Source of the DNA: an uncultured Selenomonadales bacterium | Lineage (GTDB): Bacteria; Bacillota; Negativicutes; DSM-1736; Dendrosporobacteraceae | Reading direction: 5' to 3' | DNA: 64,000 nucleotides | Assembly (NCBI GenBank): GCA_946407015.1 | Contig: CAMJML010000003.1 | Coordinates: 242,164-306,163 of the forward strand | Shown: piece by piece, positions 49,014-58,054 of the stretch | How the letters are laid out: every line of letters starts with the position of its first letter | Numbering within the stretch: position 1 is the first letter of the stretch | Notes under the pieces: generated by a model | The model's database searches: none | The model's input: the letters and a program-made list of their open reading frames with translations, nothing else | What the model was told of the DNA's origin: nothing | Translations under genes and position numbers: made by a program

Positions 49014-50057
49014 ATGGCACGAATAGAGATGACTTATCGCGAGCGAGTACTGGCTGTTTTTAATAAGCAGCCTTATGATAAAACTCCCATAATCAGTCCA
49101 ACATCAGTTGCCACCGTGGAGAGCATGAAGATTGCCTCTGCTTTCTTCCCACACGTCCATACAAATAGCGATGCTATGGCAGCATTAGCAGCTACTGGTC
49201 ACGATCTGCTCGGCTTTGACAGTGTGACTCCCTATTTTTCCATTCATCAAGAAGCGGCAGCGCTAGGATGTGAGATTAACTGGGGTAAAAAAGATAGACT
49301 TCCCAAAATTATCAGCTCTCCCTTAATGCATCCGGACGATTTTATTTTTCCCGCAAATTTTCTGGATCGGAGACCAATCAAGACAGTCTTGCAAGCAATT
49401 AAAAATCTTCGAAAAAAGTATGGCAACAAAGTGGCGATTATCGGCAAAGTGATAGGTCCATGGACATTAGCCTATCACTTGCATGGTACGGCAAACTTGC
49501 TTTTGGAGACAATATTAGAACCTCAGACTGTGCGTCAGTATTTAGAAACCTTAGTAAAGGTGCCCATATCTTTCGCCCATGCCCAATTCGAAGCGGGGGC
49601 TGATCTGTTAACTTGGGCCGACCATGTTACCGCTGATTTGATCAGTTCCAAATTATATGAAGAGCTTCTTTTACCGATACATCAGCAATGCAATCGAAAT
49701 ATACAAAAGTCTGGTCCAATCATTTTACATGTATGCGGAAACGTCATCGACCGGCTGGATCTTTTTTGTCAAACCGGATTTGAAGCTTTTCATCTTGACT
49801 CTCGAAATGATGTTCATACCGCCCTAAGTATTGTTGCGAATAGAATGCTGTTGACCGGCAATATCAATAATCCAAATACTTTGTTGAATGGAAAACCGGA
49901 AGATGTAAGAAAAGCGGTTGAATTTGCTCTAGATGCTGGAATACGCTTAATATCGCCTGAATGTGCCCTACCGCTATGGATACCTAACCGAAATCTAATC
50001 GAGATTGTACAAGCAACCCGCACGAAACATTGTCATGTAAAAGAGGAGTTAGTATGA
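49014..50057 (+). CDS. UroD/MtaA/CmuA-type methyltransferase
   Basis: 347 residues with the uroporphyrinogen-decarboxylase fold: TYRERVLAVFNKQPYDKTP, GKVIGPWTLAYHLHG, LHVCGN and SPECALP. The H-X-C plus distal Cys are the zinc ligands of corrinoid-dependent methyltransferases (MtaA, CmuA), so it probably handles a methyl-corrinoid protein, not uroporphyrinogen. No corrinoid protein gene is adjacent. AGGTGAT precedes ATG 49014. The next gene overlaps by four bases (ATGA), so the regulator is co-translated. Confidence 0.82.
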   Translation: MARIEMTYRERVLAVFNKQPYDKTPIISPTSVATVESMKIASAFFPHVHTNSDAMAALAATGHDLLGFDSVTPYFSIHQEAAALGCEINWGKKDRLPKIISSPLMHPDDFIFPANFLDRRPIKTVLQAIKNLRKKYGNKVAIIGKVIGPWTLAYHLHGTANLLLETILEPQTVRQYLETLVKVPISFAHAQFEAGADLLTWADHVTADLISSKLYEELLLPIHQQCNRNIQKSGPIILHVCGNVIDRLDLFCQTGFEAFHLDSRNDVHTALSIVANRMLLTGNINNPNTLLNGKPEDVRKAVEFALDAGIRLISPECALPLWIPNRNLIEIVQATRTKHCHVKEELV

Positions 50058-51313
50058 ATAATATAATAGGCAGCTACTTTCACAGAATTGTCAACAAGCT
50101 CGACCGTTCTACAATCCAGAATATTGAAGTAATTTCGCGTGATGGACAGGTATTAGCCAATTCAATTCATGTGCAAGAAGGTATCAGTCCTGCAATTATT
50201 CGCTCAATAATCTGCGAGTTAGACATTAACGCTCCTCAGCAGCTTATCTATAATAATTCAGGAGAGTATACGGTTATTGGCACACCTTTGATGTCTAGCA
50301 ACGATTTACTGGGAGTAATTCTTGCAGAAGTAAGAAATTTGCGCAAAGGCGAGCAGATGATCGCTACCATTCGCACATCCTTAGAAACTTTTATTGAACA
50401 TCATCAAACGTTACAGGAAGAAGTCACCGCAACCAGCAGAGACGAAGACATTATTCACGAATTACTAGGTACCAAAAAAAACGAACTGGAAGAGCAGATT
50501 TCTTATAAACTATTTAAATCCTTAAAAACATTAGGATTTGATTTATTTTTATTGCGATCTGTTATTCTCATTGAACTGGAAAAAAAAACCAATACTTACT
50601 TTAACATTAATTTGGATCTTGGCTATGAATCTTCCATCGAAACTTTTAAGAATAAGGTAGTTAGTGCCATTAAAGCTAATAAATACTTAAATAATCAGGA
50701 TGTTGTGGCCTTTTATGACAATAATCACATTGTTGTACTGAAAGCATTTTTAGATGTCGGCAATATTGGAAAATTGTATTTTGCACTTGATAACATTTGT
50801 CATGCCATCATGAAAGATTTAGATGCAGCTAAGATATTCGCCTATCGTATTGCGTATGGTGGTATTTACAACAATTTATTTGCTGTAAAGAAATCTTTTC
50901 AAGAAGCGGAAGATACGATCCGCCTTGGATCCATGTTTCAGGAAGATCATGGCATTTATACGGCCGACTATGGACTGCTTGAACATATCAGTTATTATCT
51001 TCCTCCAATTCTTAAGCAAAAAACAGTTCAAGACATATTAAGCAAGCTAAAAAAAGCGGACGGAAGTATTGACTTAGATTTATTGTTTATTGCTGAAGGC
51101 TTCGTTGACCAGTGTATGAATCTCATGAAAACAGCTAATACCTTACATTTACATCGCAATACGGTTGCTGGAAAAATTGAAAAGTTTAAACTTAAAACAG
51201 GATTAGATCCTGAGAGAAATTTTAAAGATGCATTCTTAACAAAAATGACAGCATTAAGTGTAAAAATAGAGAATTTCGGTCAAATAAAATCTGATCAAAT
51301 TTCCGAACTGTAA
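50054..51313 (+). CDS. PucR/CdaR-type transcriptional regulator
   Basis: 419 residues. The N-terminal ~140 residues resemble the CdaR sugar-diacid sensing domain (IEVISRDGQVLANSIHVQEG, YTVIGTPLMSSNDLLGVILAEV); the C-terminal HTH_30 is LHLHRNTVAGKIEKFKLKTGLDP. Regulators of this type activate sugar-acid or purine catabolic genes in response to the substrate. The location ahead of a kinase, enolase-like, transporter and dehydrogenase cluster fits that role. ATG 50054 overlaps the methyltransferase stop. Confidence 0.85.
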   Translation: MNNIIGSYFHRIVNKLDRSTIQNIEVISRDGQVLANSIHVQEGISPAIIRSIICELDINAPQQLIYNNSGEYTVIGTPLMSSNDLLGVILAEVRNLRKGEQMIATIRTSLETFIEHHQTLQEEVTATSRDEDIIHELLGTKKNELEEQISYKLFKSLKTLGFDLFLLRSVILIELEKKTNTYFNINLDLGYESSIETFKNKVVSAIKANKYLNNQDVVAFYDNNHIVVLKAFLDVGNIGKLYFALDNICHAIMKDLDAAKIFAYRIAYGGIYNNLFAVKKSFQEAEDTIRLGSMFQEDHGIYTADYGLLEHISYYLPPILKQKTVQDILSKLKKADGSIDLDLLFIAEGFVDQCMNLMKTANTLHLHRNTVAGKIEKFKLKTGLDPERNFKDAFLTKMTALSVKIENFGQIKSDQISEL

Positions 51314-51326
51314 AATTAGAATCTTC

Positions 51327-51369
51327 AAACAGGAAAACCATGTGCAAATTGCACATGGTTTTCCTGTTT
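51327..51369. terminator. 43-base hairpin after the PucR-type regulator
   Basis: A 21-bp perfect inverted repeat centred at 51348. The T tail is short, so it could be a terminator or an operator ahead of the kinase gene. Confidence 0.65.
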
Positions 51370-51471
51370 CATTCAGCATAAATGTTAATTTTTAAGCGGG
51401 AGATCCGCTCTAAATAACAGAAAGAAACGAATATTCCGTTATATTTGTAACTTAAAGAGGTGGTGATAGAA

Positions 51472-52497
51472 ATGATTAACATAGCAGATGAGCATAAGTT
51501 TCGTAAATATTTAAAAGAAAAAAATTTAATTTCCGATTTAAGTACTGTATCCATACGACGATTAGGGGGCGGTGTATCTTGTGAGACAATTATAGTTGAA
51601 TCAGCAACTCGGTCTTTTGTCATAAAGCAAGCATTACCTAAATTAAAAGTACAAGAAGATTGGTTTTCTGACGTAACCCGGATAAAAACCGAAAAAAACT
51701 GTCTGGATTTTTATAATCAAATTGTCCCGGAATCGACTCCTCGCTTACTTTTTTTCGATGAGCAAAATTATTTGTATGGTATGGAGGCTGCTCCAGAGGG
51801 TTCCATCATGTGGAAAGACTACTTGCTTACAGGAATAATCGACTTTGGAATCGCCAGGCAAATTGCCCTCACATTAGCAAGAGTTCATAACGCCTCCGCA
51901 ACTGATCACCAAATAAGAATAACATTTGAAAGTCAAACATTTTTCCAGGAATTAAGGCTTGATCCTTATCTTAAAACCGTAGCTGAGCGTCATCCGACTT
52001 TGGCCAATCTGATTGAACAAGAAATACAACGCTTATTGGCAAATAAACTTGTTTTAGTTCATGGTGACTATAGTCCGAAAAACATCTTGGTTCATGGCTC
52101 GAAAATCTATGTTCTTGATTTTGAGGTTGCACACTTAGGCGATCCGTCTTTTGATCTAGCTTTTCTAACCAATCACTTTTTGCTAAAAGCAATAAAAAAC
52201 AAACATTGGGCTGCAAGTTATCTCAACCTGGCCATTTACACTATCGATACCTATCTGGCTGAAATCAAATTTAAATCCAAAGAATCGCTTGAACCCAACA
52301 CATTAAAAACACTTGCTCTGCTATTCCTAGCCAGGGTCGATGGCAAATCCCCAGCCGAATACATCACAGAAGATAAGGATAAAGAGCTAATTCGCACAAT
52401 AAGTTACGGCATATTACAACACAATATTCAAACAGTTCGTGAATTAGCTAAATATTGTCTGAATGAGATTGACACTATAACGGCCGGAAAGAAATAA
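51472..52497 (+). CDS. APH-type kinase (aminoglycoside phosphotransferase fold)
   Basis: 341 residues. Nucleotide-binding lobe with RRLGGGVSCETI, catalytic loop LVHGDYSPKNILVH (Asp and Asn) and metal-binding LDFEVAHLGDPSFDLAFL. The family includes choline, methylthioribose and homoserine kinases and small-metabolite kinases. In this cluster it may phosphorylate the imported substrate before the enolase-like step. ATG 51472 follows AGAGGTGG. It ends 12 bp before the enolase-like gene. Confidence 0.82.
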   Translation: MINIADEHKFRKYLKEKNLISDLSTVSIRRLGGGVSCETIIVESATRSFVIKQALPKLKVQEDWFSDVTRIKTEKNCLDFYNQIVPESTPRLLFFDEQNYLYGMEAAPEGSIMWKDYLLTGIIDFGIARQIALTLARVHNASATDHQIRITFESQTFFQELRLDPYLKTVAERHPTLANLIEQEIQRLLANKLVLVHGDYSPKNILVHGSKIYVLDFEVAHLGDPSFDLAFLTNHFLLKAIKNKHWAASYLNLAIYTIDTYLAEIKFKSKESLEPNTLKTLALLFLARVDGKSPAEYITEDKDKELIRTISYGILQHNIQTVRELAKYCLNEIDTITAGKK

Positions 52498-52509
52498 AGG
52501 AGTGAAATG

Positions 52510-53808
52510 ATGAAAAGTACATGCATTAAACAAGTTAAAGCCCGTCAAATCTTTGACTCACGGGCGAATCCCACCGTAGAAGTAGATATTATTTTGGAGT
52601 CAGGTATTATCGGTCGTGGTTTAGTTCCATCCGGGGCGTCAACTGGAAAGTTTGAAGCGATTGAACTCAGAGATGATGACATAAGTAAGCTCAGTGGAAA
52701 ATCGGTACTAACAGCTGTGAGGAACGTAAATGAAATCATTGCTCCACAATTAATCGGCAAAGATGTTTTAGACCAAGCAGCACTTGATCACTTACTCATC
52801 GAACTGGATGGAACTCCGAATAAGGCCCGGTTAGGTGCTAACGGAATACTAGGAGTTTCAATGGCCGCAGCATGGGCGGGAGCTAACGCAGAAAACATTC
52901 CTCTCTATCGCTATTTAGGTGGTGCAAATGCTAGAATGCTTCCGGTACCGATGATTCAAATTATCGGTGGTGGAAAGCACGCCGGGCAAACGATCGATAT
53001 TCAAGACTACCTAGTGATTCCTGCAGGAGCAAATAGCTTTTCAGAAGCCATAGAAATGGTTATCAATGTCTATCATGCTACTAGAAAGGTTTTCATTGAA
53101 CGAGGAAAGCCCATATCCGTAGCTGATGAAGGGGGCTTTTGGCCAACCTTTGTATCGAACACCGAAGGCTTAGATCTTTTGGTTGCCGGCATTGAAAAGG
53201 CAGGCTATCGACCTGGTGAAGAGATCGCAATTGCACTAGATATAGCATCCAGCCATTTCTATCAAGACGGTCAATATTGTTTTGCGCTGGAAAACCGTAA
53301 AATGACTCCGGAGGAATTCGCCGACGTTTTAGTTTCCTGGGTAAATAAATATCCGATATTATCCATTGAGGACGGCATGGCGGAGGATGATTGGGATGGC
53401 TGGAAGCATCTTTCAGCAAAACTCAAGTCCCGAATCCAACTTATTGGTGATGATCTTTTCGTCACAAATGTTGACCGTATCCAGCAAGGTCTTGACAAAG
53501 ATGTCGCAAACGGTGTGTTGATTAAACCAAATCAAATTGGAACTATCACAGAAACATTGGAAGCCATCGAGTTCACAAAAAACGCCGGTTATCTTCCGAT
53601 TATTTCAGCCCGCTCCGGCGAAACCGAAGATGCCATGATTGTCCATCTTGCTATTGCGACAGCTGCAGGTCAATTAAAAGTTGGATCGGTTGCACGTAGT
53701 GAACGTACGGCTAAATGGAATGAGGGATTAAGAATCGAAGAACAACTTGGGGCATCAGGAATTTATCCTGGCAAAGCATTATACCGGCGAATTCTAAATA
53801 CTCGCTAA
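52510..53808 (+). CDS. Enolase paralogue with altered active site
   Basis: 432 residues, full enolase fold (ARQIFDSRANPTVEVDI, PSGASTGKFEAIELRD, VADEGGF, SIEDGMAEDDWDGW, LIGDDLFVTN, IKPNQIGT). Present: base-pair equivalents Glu207 and Lys339, Arg368, Ser369 and the distal Lys in GQLKVGS. Changed: the QEFMI glutamate (E. coli E168) is Asp166 in DIQDYLVIP, and SHRSGETED has become SARSGETED, losing the active-site histidine. It may dehydrate a different 2-phospho-sugar acid instead of 2-phosphoglycerate. The housekeeping eno must lie elsewhere. AGGAG favours ATG 52510 over 52507. Confidence 0.85.
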   Translation: MKSTCIKQVKARQIFDSRANPTVEVDIILESGIIGRGLVPSGASTGKFEAIELRDDDISKLSGKSVLTAVRNVNEIIAPQLIGKDVLDQAALDHLLIELDGTPNKARLGANGILGVSMAAAWAGANAENIPLYRYLGGANARMLPVPMIQIIGGGKHAGQTIDIQDYLVIPAGANSFSEAIEMVINVYHATRKVFIERGKPISVADEGGFWPTFVSNTEGLDLLVAGIEKAGYRPGEEIAIALDIASSHFYQDGQYCFALENRKMTPEEFADVLVSWVNKYPILSIEDGMAEDDWDGWKHLSAKLKSRIQLIGDDLFVTNVDRIQQGLDKDVANGVLIKPNQIGTITETLEAIEFTKNAGYLPIISARSGETEDAMIVHLAIATAAGQLKVGSVARSERTAKWNEGLRIEEQLGASGIYPGKALYRRILNTR

Positions 53809-53875
53809 GAAAATACCCACGGTAGCAATTGTAAAGCGTTAAAAATAAATTTTTAATTTAAAGGAGGAATACACT

Positions 53876-55261
53876 ATGTCTCTGGGCGCAGAGCCCCAAA
53901 AGTCTGAAGCCTGCATCATTCCCCCCGGGAAAATGACTCATTATCGGTGGATTGTCATGATTCTGATTTTCCTTACCTGGGTTATTGTAACTGCCGACAG
54001 GGCCAATCTTGGTGTTGCTTTGCCTTATATCAGAAAAGAATTTGCCATCAGCAATGCTGAAGCAGGTCTAATTATTAGTCTTTTTGGCTATGGTTATTCG
54101 CTTTGCCAGCTGCCAATCGGTTTACTCTATAAAAAATTAGGAGCAGACCGCAGTCGAATCATACTTCCTGTTTCAATGTTTATGACATCCTTATTTACCG
54201 GATTATTGGGTACAACTTCATCGCCGTTCCTTTTAAAAGTCTATCGGCTAGGCGTGGGGATTTCCGAAGGGCCTTTTGGTGTTGGAACGCTAAACATAAT
54301 GAACCGTTGGTTTCCCCCTAAAGAAAAGGGAACTGCAGGAGGCCTACTGCAAGCTTCGACAAAAGTCGGACCAGTTATAGTACCAATAATTTGCGTGACG
54401 ATTATTGAAATGTTCGGTTGGCGGGAAATTTTCTACTTTTTTGCCATTCCTGGTATTCTACTTGCTTTTGTCTGGTGGTACTTAGTCCCCAGTAATCCTT
54501 CCCAAAGCAAGTATTGCTCTCCTGCAGAAGTTGCTTATATCGAATCAGAGTATGTGGCAACAACGGTTGAGAAAAAAACAACGCTTCCTAAAAAATATAA
54601 TTTGGCATGGCTGGATAAATTGATTCTAAGTAAAAAACTAAAACCGCTTGAAACAGTAAGCGAAGTGTATCACTCCTGGAACATTATTGGAACCGCCATT
54701 GCCTTTGGTTGCATGTCAGGCATAAGTGCAACAATGATGTCCTGGATTCCAACCTTCTTGGTAACGGTAAAAGGATTTACATCAATCAAAATGGGGTTTT
54801 TAGCTTCAGCTCCTTTTATTGGCAGCGTGATAGGAACTACTCTAGGTGGTATTATTTCCGACCGCATTCTTGGGAAAAGGCGCAAACCAACCATGCTGCT
54901 AGGATCTATCTGCACCACACTTACCATGTATGCCTTGATTTATGCCCCCAACAACATGATCTATCTAGGAATAATGCTCTTTATGACCGGCCTTACAGTT
55001 GGCCTTGGGTACCCCGGTTTTTCAGTTTATCCGATGGGCGTAGCCAGTAAAGAGGCCTATCCGGTTGCCTTCAGTCTTGTGAATTTCATCGGTCAAATTG
55101 GAAGTGCAACGATTCCTCTTGTTGTAGGATTTTTACTTGATGCTTTTAATTGGAATGCCGTGTTTATCTTTTTAACAGCAGCCTCCATAATCTGCTTTAC
55201 ACTGATTGCTACGTTGGATGAGCCTGTTGATGATACTATGATGCCACCTAAAAACAGTTAG
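53876..55261 (+). CDS. MFS transporter, anion:cation symporter (ACS) type
   Basis: 461 residues, 12 transmembrane segments. The first loop ADRANLGVALPYIRKEF and the DRSRI loop are typical of the ACS family that imports hexuronates, glucarate, tartrate or phthalate-type organic anions. AGGAGG precedes ATG 53876; the dehydrogenase follows 46 bp later. It should supply the cluster with its substrate. Confidence 0.88.
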   Translation: MSLGAEPQKSEACIIPPGKMTHYRWIVMILIFLTWVIVTADRANLGVALPYIRKEFAISNAEAGLIISLFGYGYSLCQLPIGLLYKKLGADRSRIILPVSMFMTSLFTGLLGTTSSPFLLKVYRLGVGISEGPFGVGTLNIMNRWFPPKEKGTAGGLLQASTKVGPVIVPIICVTIIEMFGWREIFYFFAIPGILLAFVWWYLVPSNPSQSKYCSPAEVAYIESEYVATTVEKKTTLPKKYNLAWLDKLILSKKLKPLETVSEVYHSWNIIGTAIAFGCMSGISATMMSWIPTFLVTVKGFTSIKMGFLASAPFIGSVIGTTLGGIISDRILGKRRKPTMLLGSICTTLTMYALIYAPNNMIYLGIMLFMTGLTVGLGYPGFSVYPMGVASKEAYPVAFSLVNFIGQIGSATIPLVVGFLLDAFNWNAVFIFLTAASIICFTLIATLDEPVDDTMMPPKNS

Positions 55262-55307
55262 TCTTGTACAGTTGCTAATATTTGTATAATCCGGTTAGGA
55301 GGGAAAT

Positions 55308-56288
55308 ATGAAAAAACCAAAGATCTATATCACACGGTTAATTCCAGAACCAGCGCTTGCAGAACTAAAGGAGTACTGTGATATAGAAATGAATCTCAGT
55401 TCTCGTATTTTATCCAAAGATGAATTAGTTAAAAAAGTCCGTGGTAAGGATGCCATATTAGTATCTCATACAACCATGGACGCAGAAACTATCGCAGCAG
55501 CTGCACCGTCGTGCAAAATCTTGGCCAGTTATGGTGTCGGCTATGACAACATTGATTTGGCTGCCGCAACCCAACACGGTATTTATGTCAGTAATAATCC
55601 TGATGCCGTAACCGACGCGACCGCCGATATGACTTGGTCGCTAATTCTTGGCACAGCAAGACGGATTGTCGAATCTGATCATTTTGTCCGGTCAGAACAA
55701 AAGGGCTGGGGACCTACTTTATTGCTTGGCTCGCACGTAACCGGGAAAACCTTAGGAATTATCGGTGCCGGCCGTATTGGTACCGCCGTTGCCAAACGGG
55801 CTAAAGGGTTTAATATGGATATTATTTATACCGACACACAGCAAAATTCTAGTTTTGAAACGCTCACCGGAGGCAAATTTGTCAGCAAACATACGTTATT
55901 ACAAGAGGCTGATTTTGTTTCTGTCCATATTCCTCGCCACCCCTCAACTTATCACTATATTGGAATTGATGAGCTAAAATTGATGAAAAAAACCGCTATC
56001 CTCATTAATGCTGCCCGCGGAGATATCATCCATGAAAAAGCATTAGTAGAAGCCTTGAAAAACGGACTCATTGCCGGAGCTGGATTGGACGTTTTTGAAA
56101 ACGAGCCTCAATTAGAGCCAGGTCTTACCAGCCTTGCCAATGTAGTACTTACACCGCACGTCGGCACATCAACTCTGGATACAAGAATCAAACAGGGAGC
56201 TGGCTGTGCCCGAAATATCCGTGCCGCACTAGCTGGCAAAATCCCACCTAATTGTCTGAATCCCGAGGTTCGTAGCCAGAGTCGTTAA
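55308..56288 (+). CDS. D-2-hydroxyacid dehydrogenase
   Basis: 326 residues. NAD-binding motif GIIGAGRIGTAVA, catalytic Arg in NAARGDIIHE, Glu in DVFENEPQ and His in LTPHVGT. The ASYGVGYDNIDL motif places it among glyoxylate/hydroxypyruvate reductase-like enzymes. It should interconvert a 2-keto acid and a D-2-hydroxy acid. GGAGG precedes ATG 55308. Confidence 0.88.
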   Translation: MKKPKIYITRLIPEPALAELKEYCDIEMNLSSRILSKDELVKKVRGKDAILVSHTTMDAETIAAAAPSCKILASYGVGYDNIDLAAATQHGIYVSNNPDAVTDATADMTWSLILGTARRIVESDHFVRSEQKGWGPTLLLGSHVTGKTLGIIGAGRIGTAVAKRAKGFNMDIIYTDTQQNSSFETLTGGKFVSKHTLLQEADFVSVHIPRHPSTYHYIGIDELKLMKKTAILINAARGDIIHEKALVEALKNGLIAGAGLDVFENEPQLEPGLTSLANVVLTPHVGTSTLDTRIKQGAGCARNIRAALAGKIPPNCLNPEVRSQSR

Positions 56289-56337
56289 TAGATCTGGATA
56301 AATTCCCAGCTAATCTATTCATATAGGAGGAATTCTC

Positions 56338-57030
56338 ATGTCCAATGTAGGTTTTAGAATCTTTACCAAAGTGAATCGCCCTAGTAAGGAATTAATGGAA
56401 CAGTTTCATGGTTTACCTTCATCCAATATTTGTGATGAAATGAATCGAATTGGCAGTGTTTATGAAAAAATTATACCGATCGGCAAGACTTCACTCGTTG
56501 GCCCCGCCTTCACCGTTAAAGAACAGCTCGGCGATATCATGATGTTTCACAAAGCGATCGCCTTGGCCCAGCCAGGTGATGTTATTGTTGTTGACGGTCA
56601 GCAAGGCAGCCTCGTTAATGCGATGGCTGGTGAGTTGATGGTCTTGTGGGCAAAATCAAAAGGTCTTGCTGGACTGGTCATTGATGGTGCCATACGCGAT
56701 TCAGATGCAATCTGCAAGCTGGATTTTCCCGTTTACGCCGCTGGCGTTACCTCAAAAGGTCCCTATAAACAAGGCCCCGGTGAAATTAATGTTCCAATTA
56801 GTTGTGGCGGTGTTGTTGTAACTCCTGGTGATATTGTTGTAGGTGATGCCGATGGAATCGTGATCATCCCCGCTAAAGACGCGGAAACTGTATTAGCAAA
56901 AGCCAAAAATAAATACCAGAATGAGCTGAAAATTCGTGAGTTAATTTCAAAAGGTGCCTGGGCTCCTGAACCAACCGATGAGGAGCTAAAAGCAAGAGGA
57001 TGCGATATTATTGACGATTATTATAAATAA
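56338..57030 (+). CDS. RraA-like aldolase/decarboxylase
   Basis: 230 residues. FHGLPSSNICDEMNRIG, VVDGQQGSLVNAMAGELM, GLVIDGAIRDSD and DIVVGDADGIVIIP match the RraA/HMG-CHA aldolase family. The GAIRDSD motif carries the Arg and Asp that bind substrate and metal in 4-hydroxy-4-methyl-2-oxoglutarate / 4-carboxy-4-hydroxy-2-oxoadipate aldolases, which release pyruvate. An enzymatic role is more likely than RNase E inhibition given the operon. AGGAGG precedes ATG 56338. Confidence 0.85.
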   Translation: MSNVGFRIFTKVNRPSKELMEQFHGLPSSNICDEMNRIGSVYEKIIPIGKTSLVGPAFTVKEQLGDIMMFHKAIALAQPGDVIVVDGQQGSLVNAMAGELMVLWAKSKGLAGLVIDGAIRDSDAICKLDFPVYAAGVTSKGPYKQGPGEINVPISCGGVVVTPGDIVVGDADGIVIIPAKDAETVLAKAKNKYQNELKIRELISKGAWAPEPTDEELKARGCDIIDDYYK

Positions 57031-57072
57031 CTTCATTCGACAGCAAAAGAGATATTAAGGAAGGTGGTTTAA

Positions 57073-57960
57073 ATGAAAAAAATTGGCTTCATAGGTCTTG
57101 GTATCATGGGAAAACCAATGGCCAAAAACTTACTAAAAGCAGGTTACGATCTCATAGTTTGTGATATTGTAAAAGCTTCCGTAAATGAGTTGCAAAAAGC
57201 AGGTGCGCAAGTTGCGGAGACGCCAAAGGAAGTAGCCTTGCAAGCGGATATTATTATTACAATGCTTCCCAATGGCCCCCAAGTCAAACAGGTTGTTTTA
57301 GGTTCAAACGGTGTCATTGAAGGTGCAAACCCAGGAAGCATTGTTATTGATATGAGTTCAATTGCTCCGCTGATTAGCCGGGAAATCGCCGTGGTTCTGG
57401 CGGAAAAAGGGATTGAAATGCTCGATGCACCGGTCAGTGGCGGTGAACCCAAAGCGATTGATGGTACTCTTTCGGTAATGGTTGGCGGAAAGAAAGCCAT
57501 TTTTGAGCAATGCTATGATATTATGAAAGCCGTGGCCGGATCAGTGGTTCTTACCGGAGATATCGGTGCAGGTAACGTAACAAAACTAGCTAATCAGATC
57601 ATTGTAGCGATTAACATCGCTGCCATATCCGAAGCCCTTGCTCTGGCCAGTAAAGCCGGTGTTGAGCCTGAGTTGGTTTACCAAGCCATCCGGGGTGGCC
57701 TAGCTGGCAGCACGGTGCTTGACGCCAAGGCTCCACTTATTCTAGACCGTAATTTCAATCCTGGATTTCGTATTAATCTGCATATTAAAGATTTGGCTAA
57801 CGTACTGCATACATCGCATGAAATTGGCGTTCCACTCCCGTTGACCGCCGCCGTTATGGAAATGATGCAGGCTCTAAAAGTAGAAGGACTGGGGGATGCC
57901 GATCATGGCAGTCTGGTTCAATATTATGAAAAATTAGCCCATATTAAAGTAAAGCGCTAA
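57073..57960 (+). CDS. garR: Tartronate semialdehyde / 3-hydroxyisobutyrate reductase family
   Basis: 295 residues. NAD(P) motif KIGFIGLGIMGKPMAKNLLKAG, DAPVSGGEPKAIDGTLSVMVGG, GAGNVTKLANQI (catalytic Lys) and NLHIKDLANV. Closest in motifs to GarR-type 2-hydroxy-3-oxopropionate reductases, which turn tartronate semialdehyde into glycerate; the gene symbol is by similarity only. It ends the catabolic cluster 100 bp before the element end. Confidence 0.85.
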   Translation: MKKIGFIGLGIMGKPMAKNLLKAGYDLIVCDIVKASVNELQKAGAQVAETPKEVALQADIIITMLPNGPQVKQVVLGSNGVIEGANPGSIVIDMSSIAPLISREIAVVLAEKGIEMLDAPVSGGEPKAIDGTLSVMVGGKKAIFEQCYDIMKAVAGSVVLTGDIGAGNVTKLANQIIVAINIAAISEALALASKAGVEPELVYQAIRGGLAGSTVLDAKAPLILDRNFNPGFRINLHIKDLANVLHTSHEIGVPLPLTAAVMEMMQALKVEGLGDADHGSLVQYYEKLAHIKVKR

Positions 57961-58015
57961 CTTACCACCAACAAAAAACAGCTGCGTAAGATCACATTTA
58001 CTCAGGTATTTTTAA

Positions 58016-58052
58016 AGCAGGCTTCCGATCAAAACGGAAGTCTGCTTTTTTA
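58016..58052 (+). terminator. Terminator at the right end of the element
   Basis: AGCAG-CTTCCG (58016-58027) pairs with CGGAAG-CTGCT (58035-58046), one mismatch, then TTTTT. It isolates the spoVK 3' half from the catabolic cluster and, in the integrated state, keeps element transcripts out of the spoVK operon. Confidence 0.85.
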
Positions 58053-58054
58053 TA

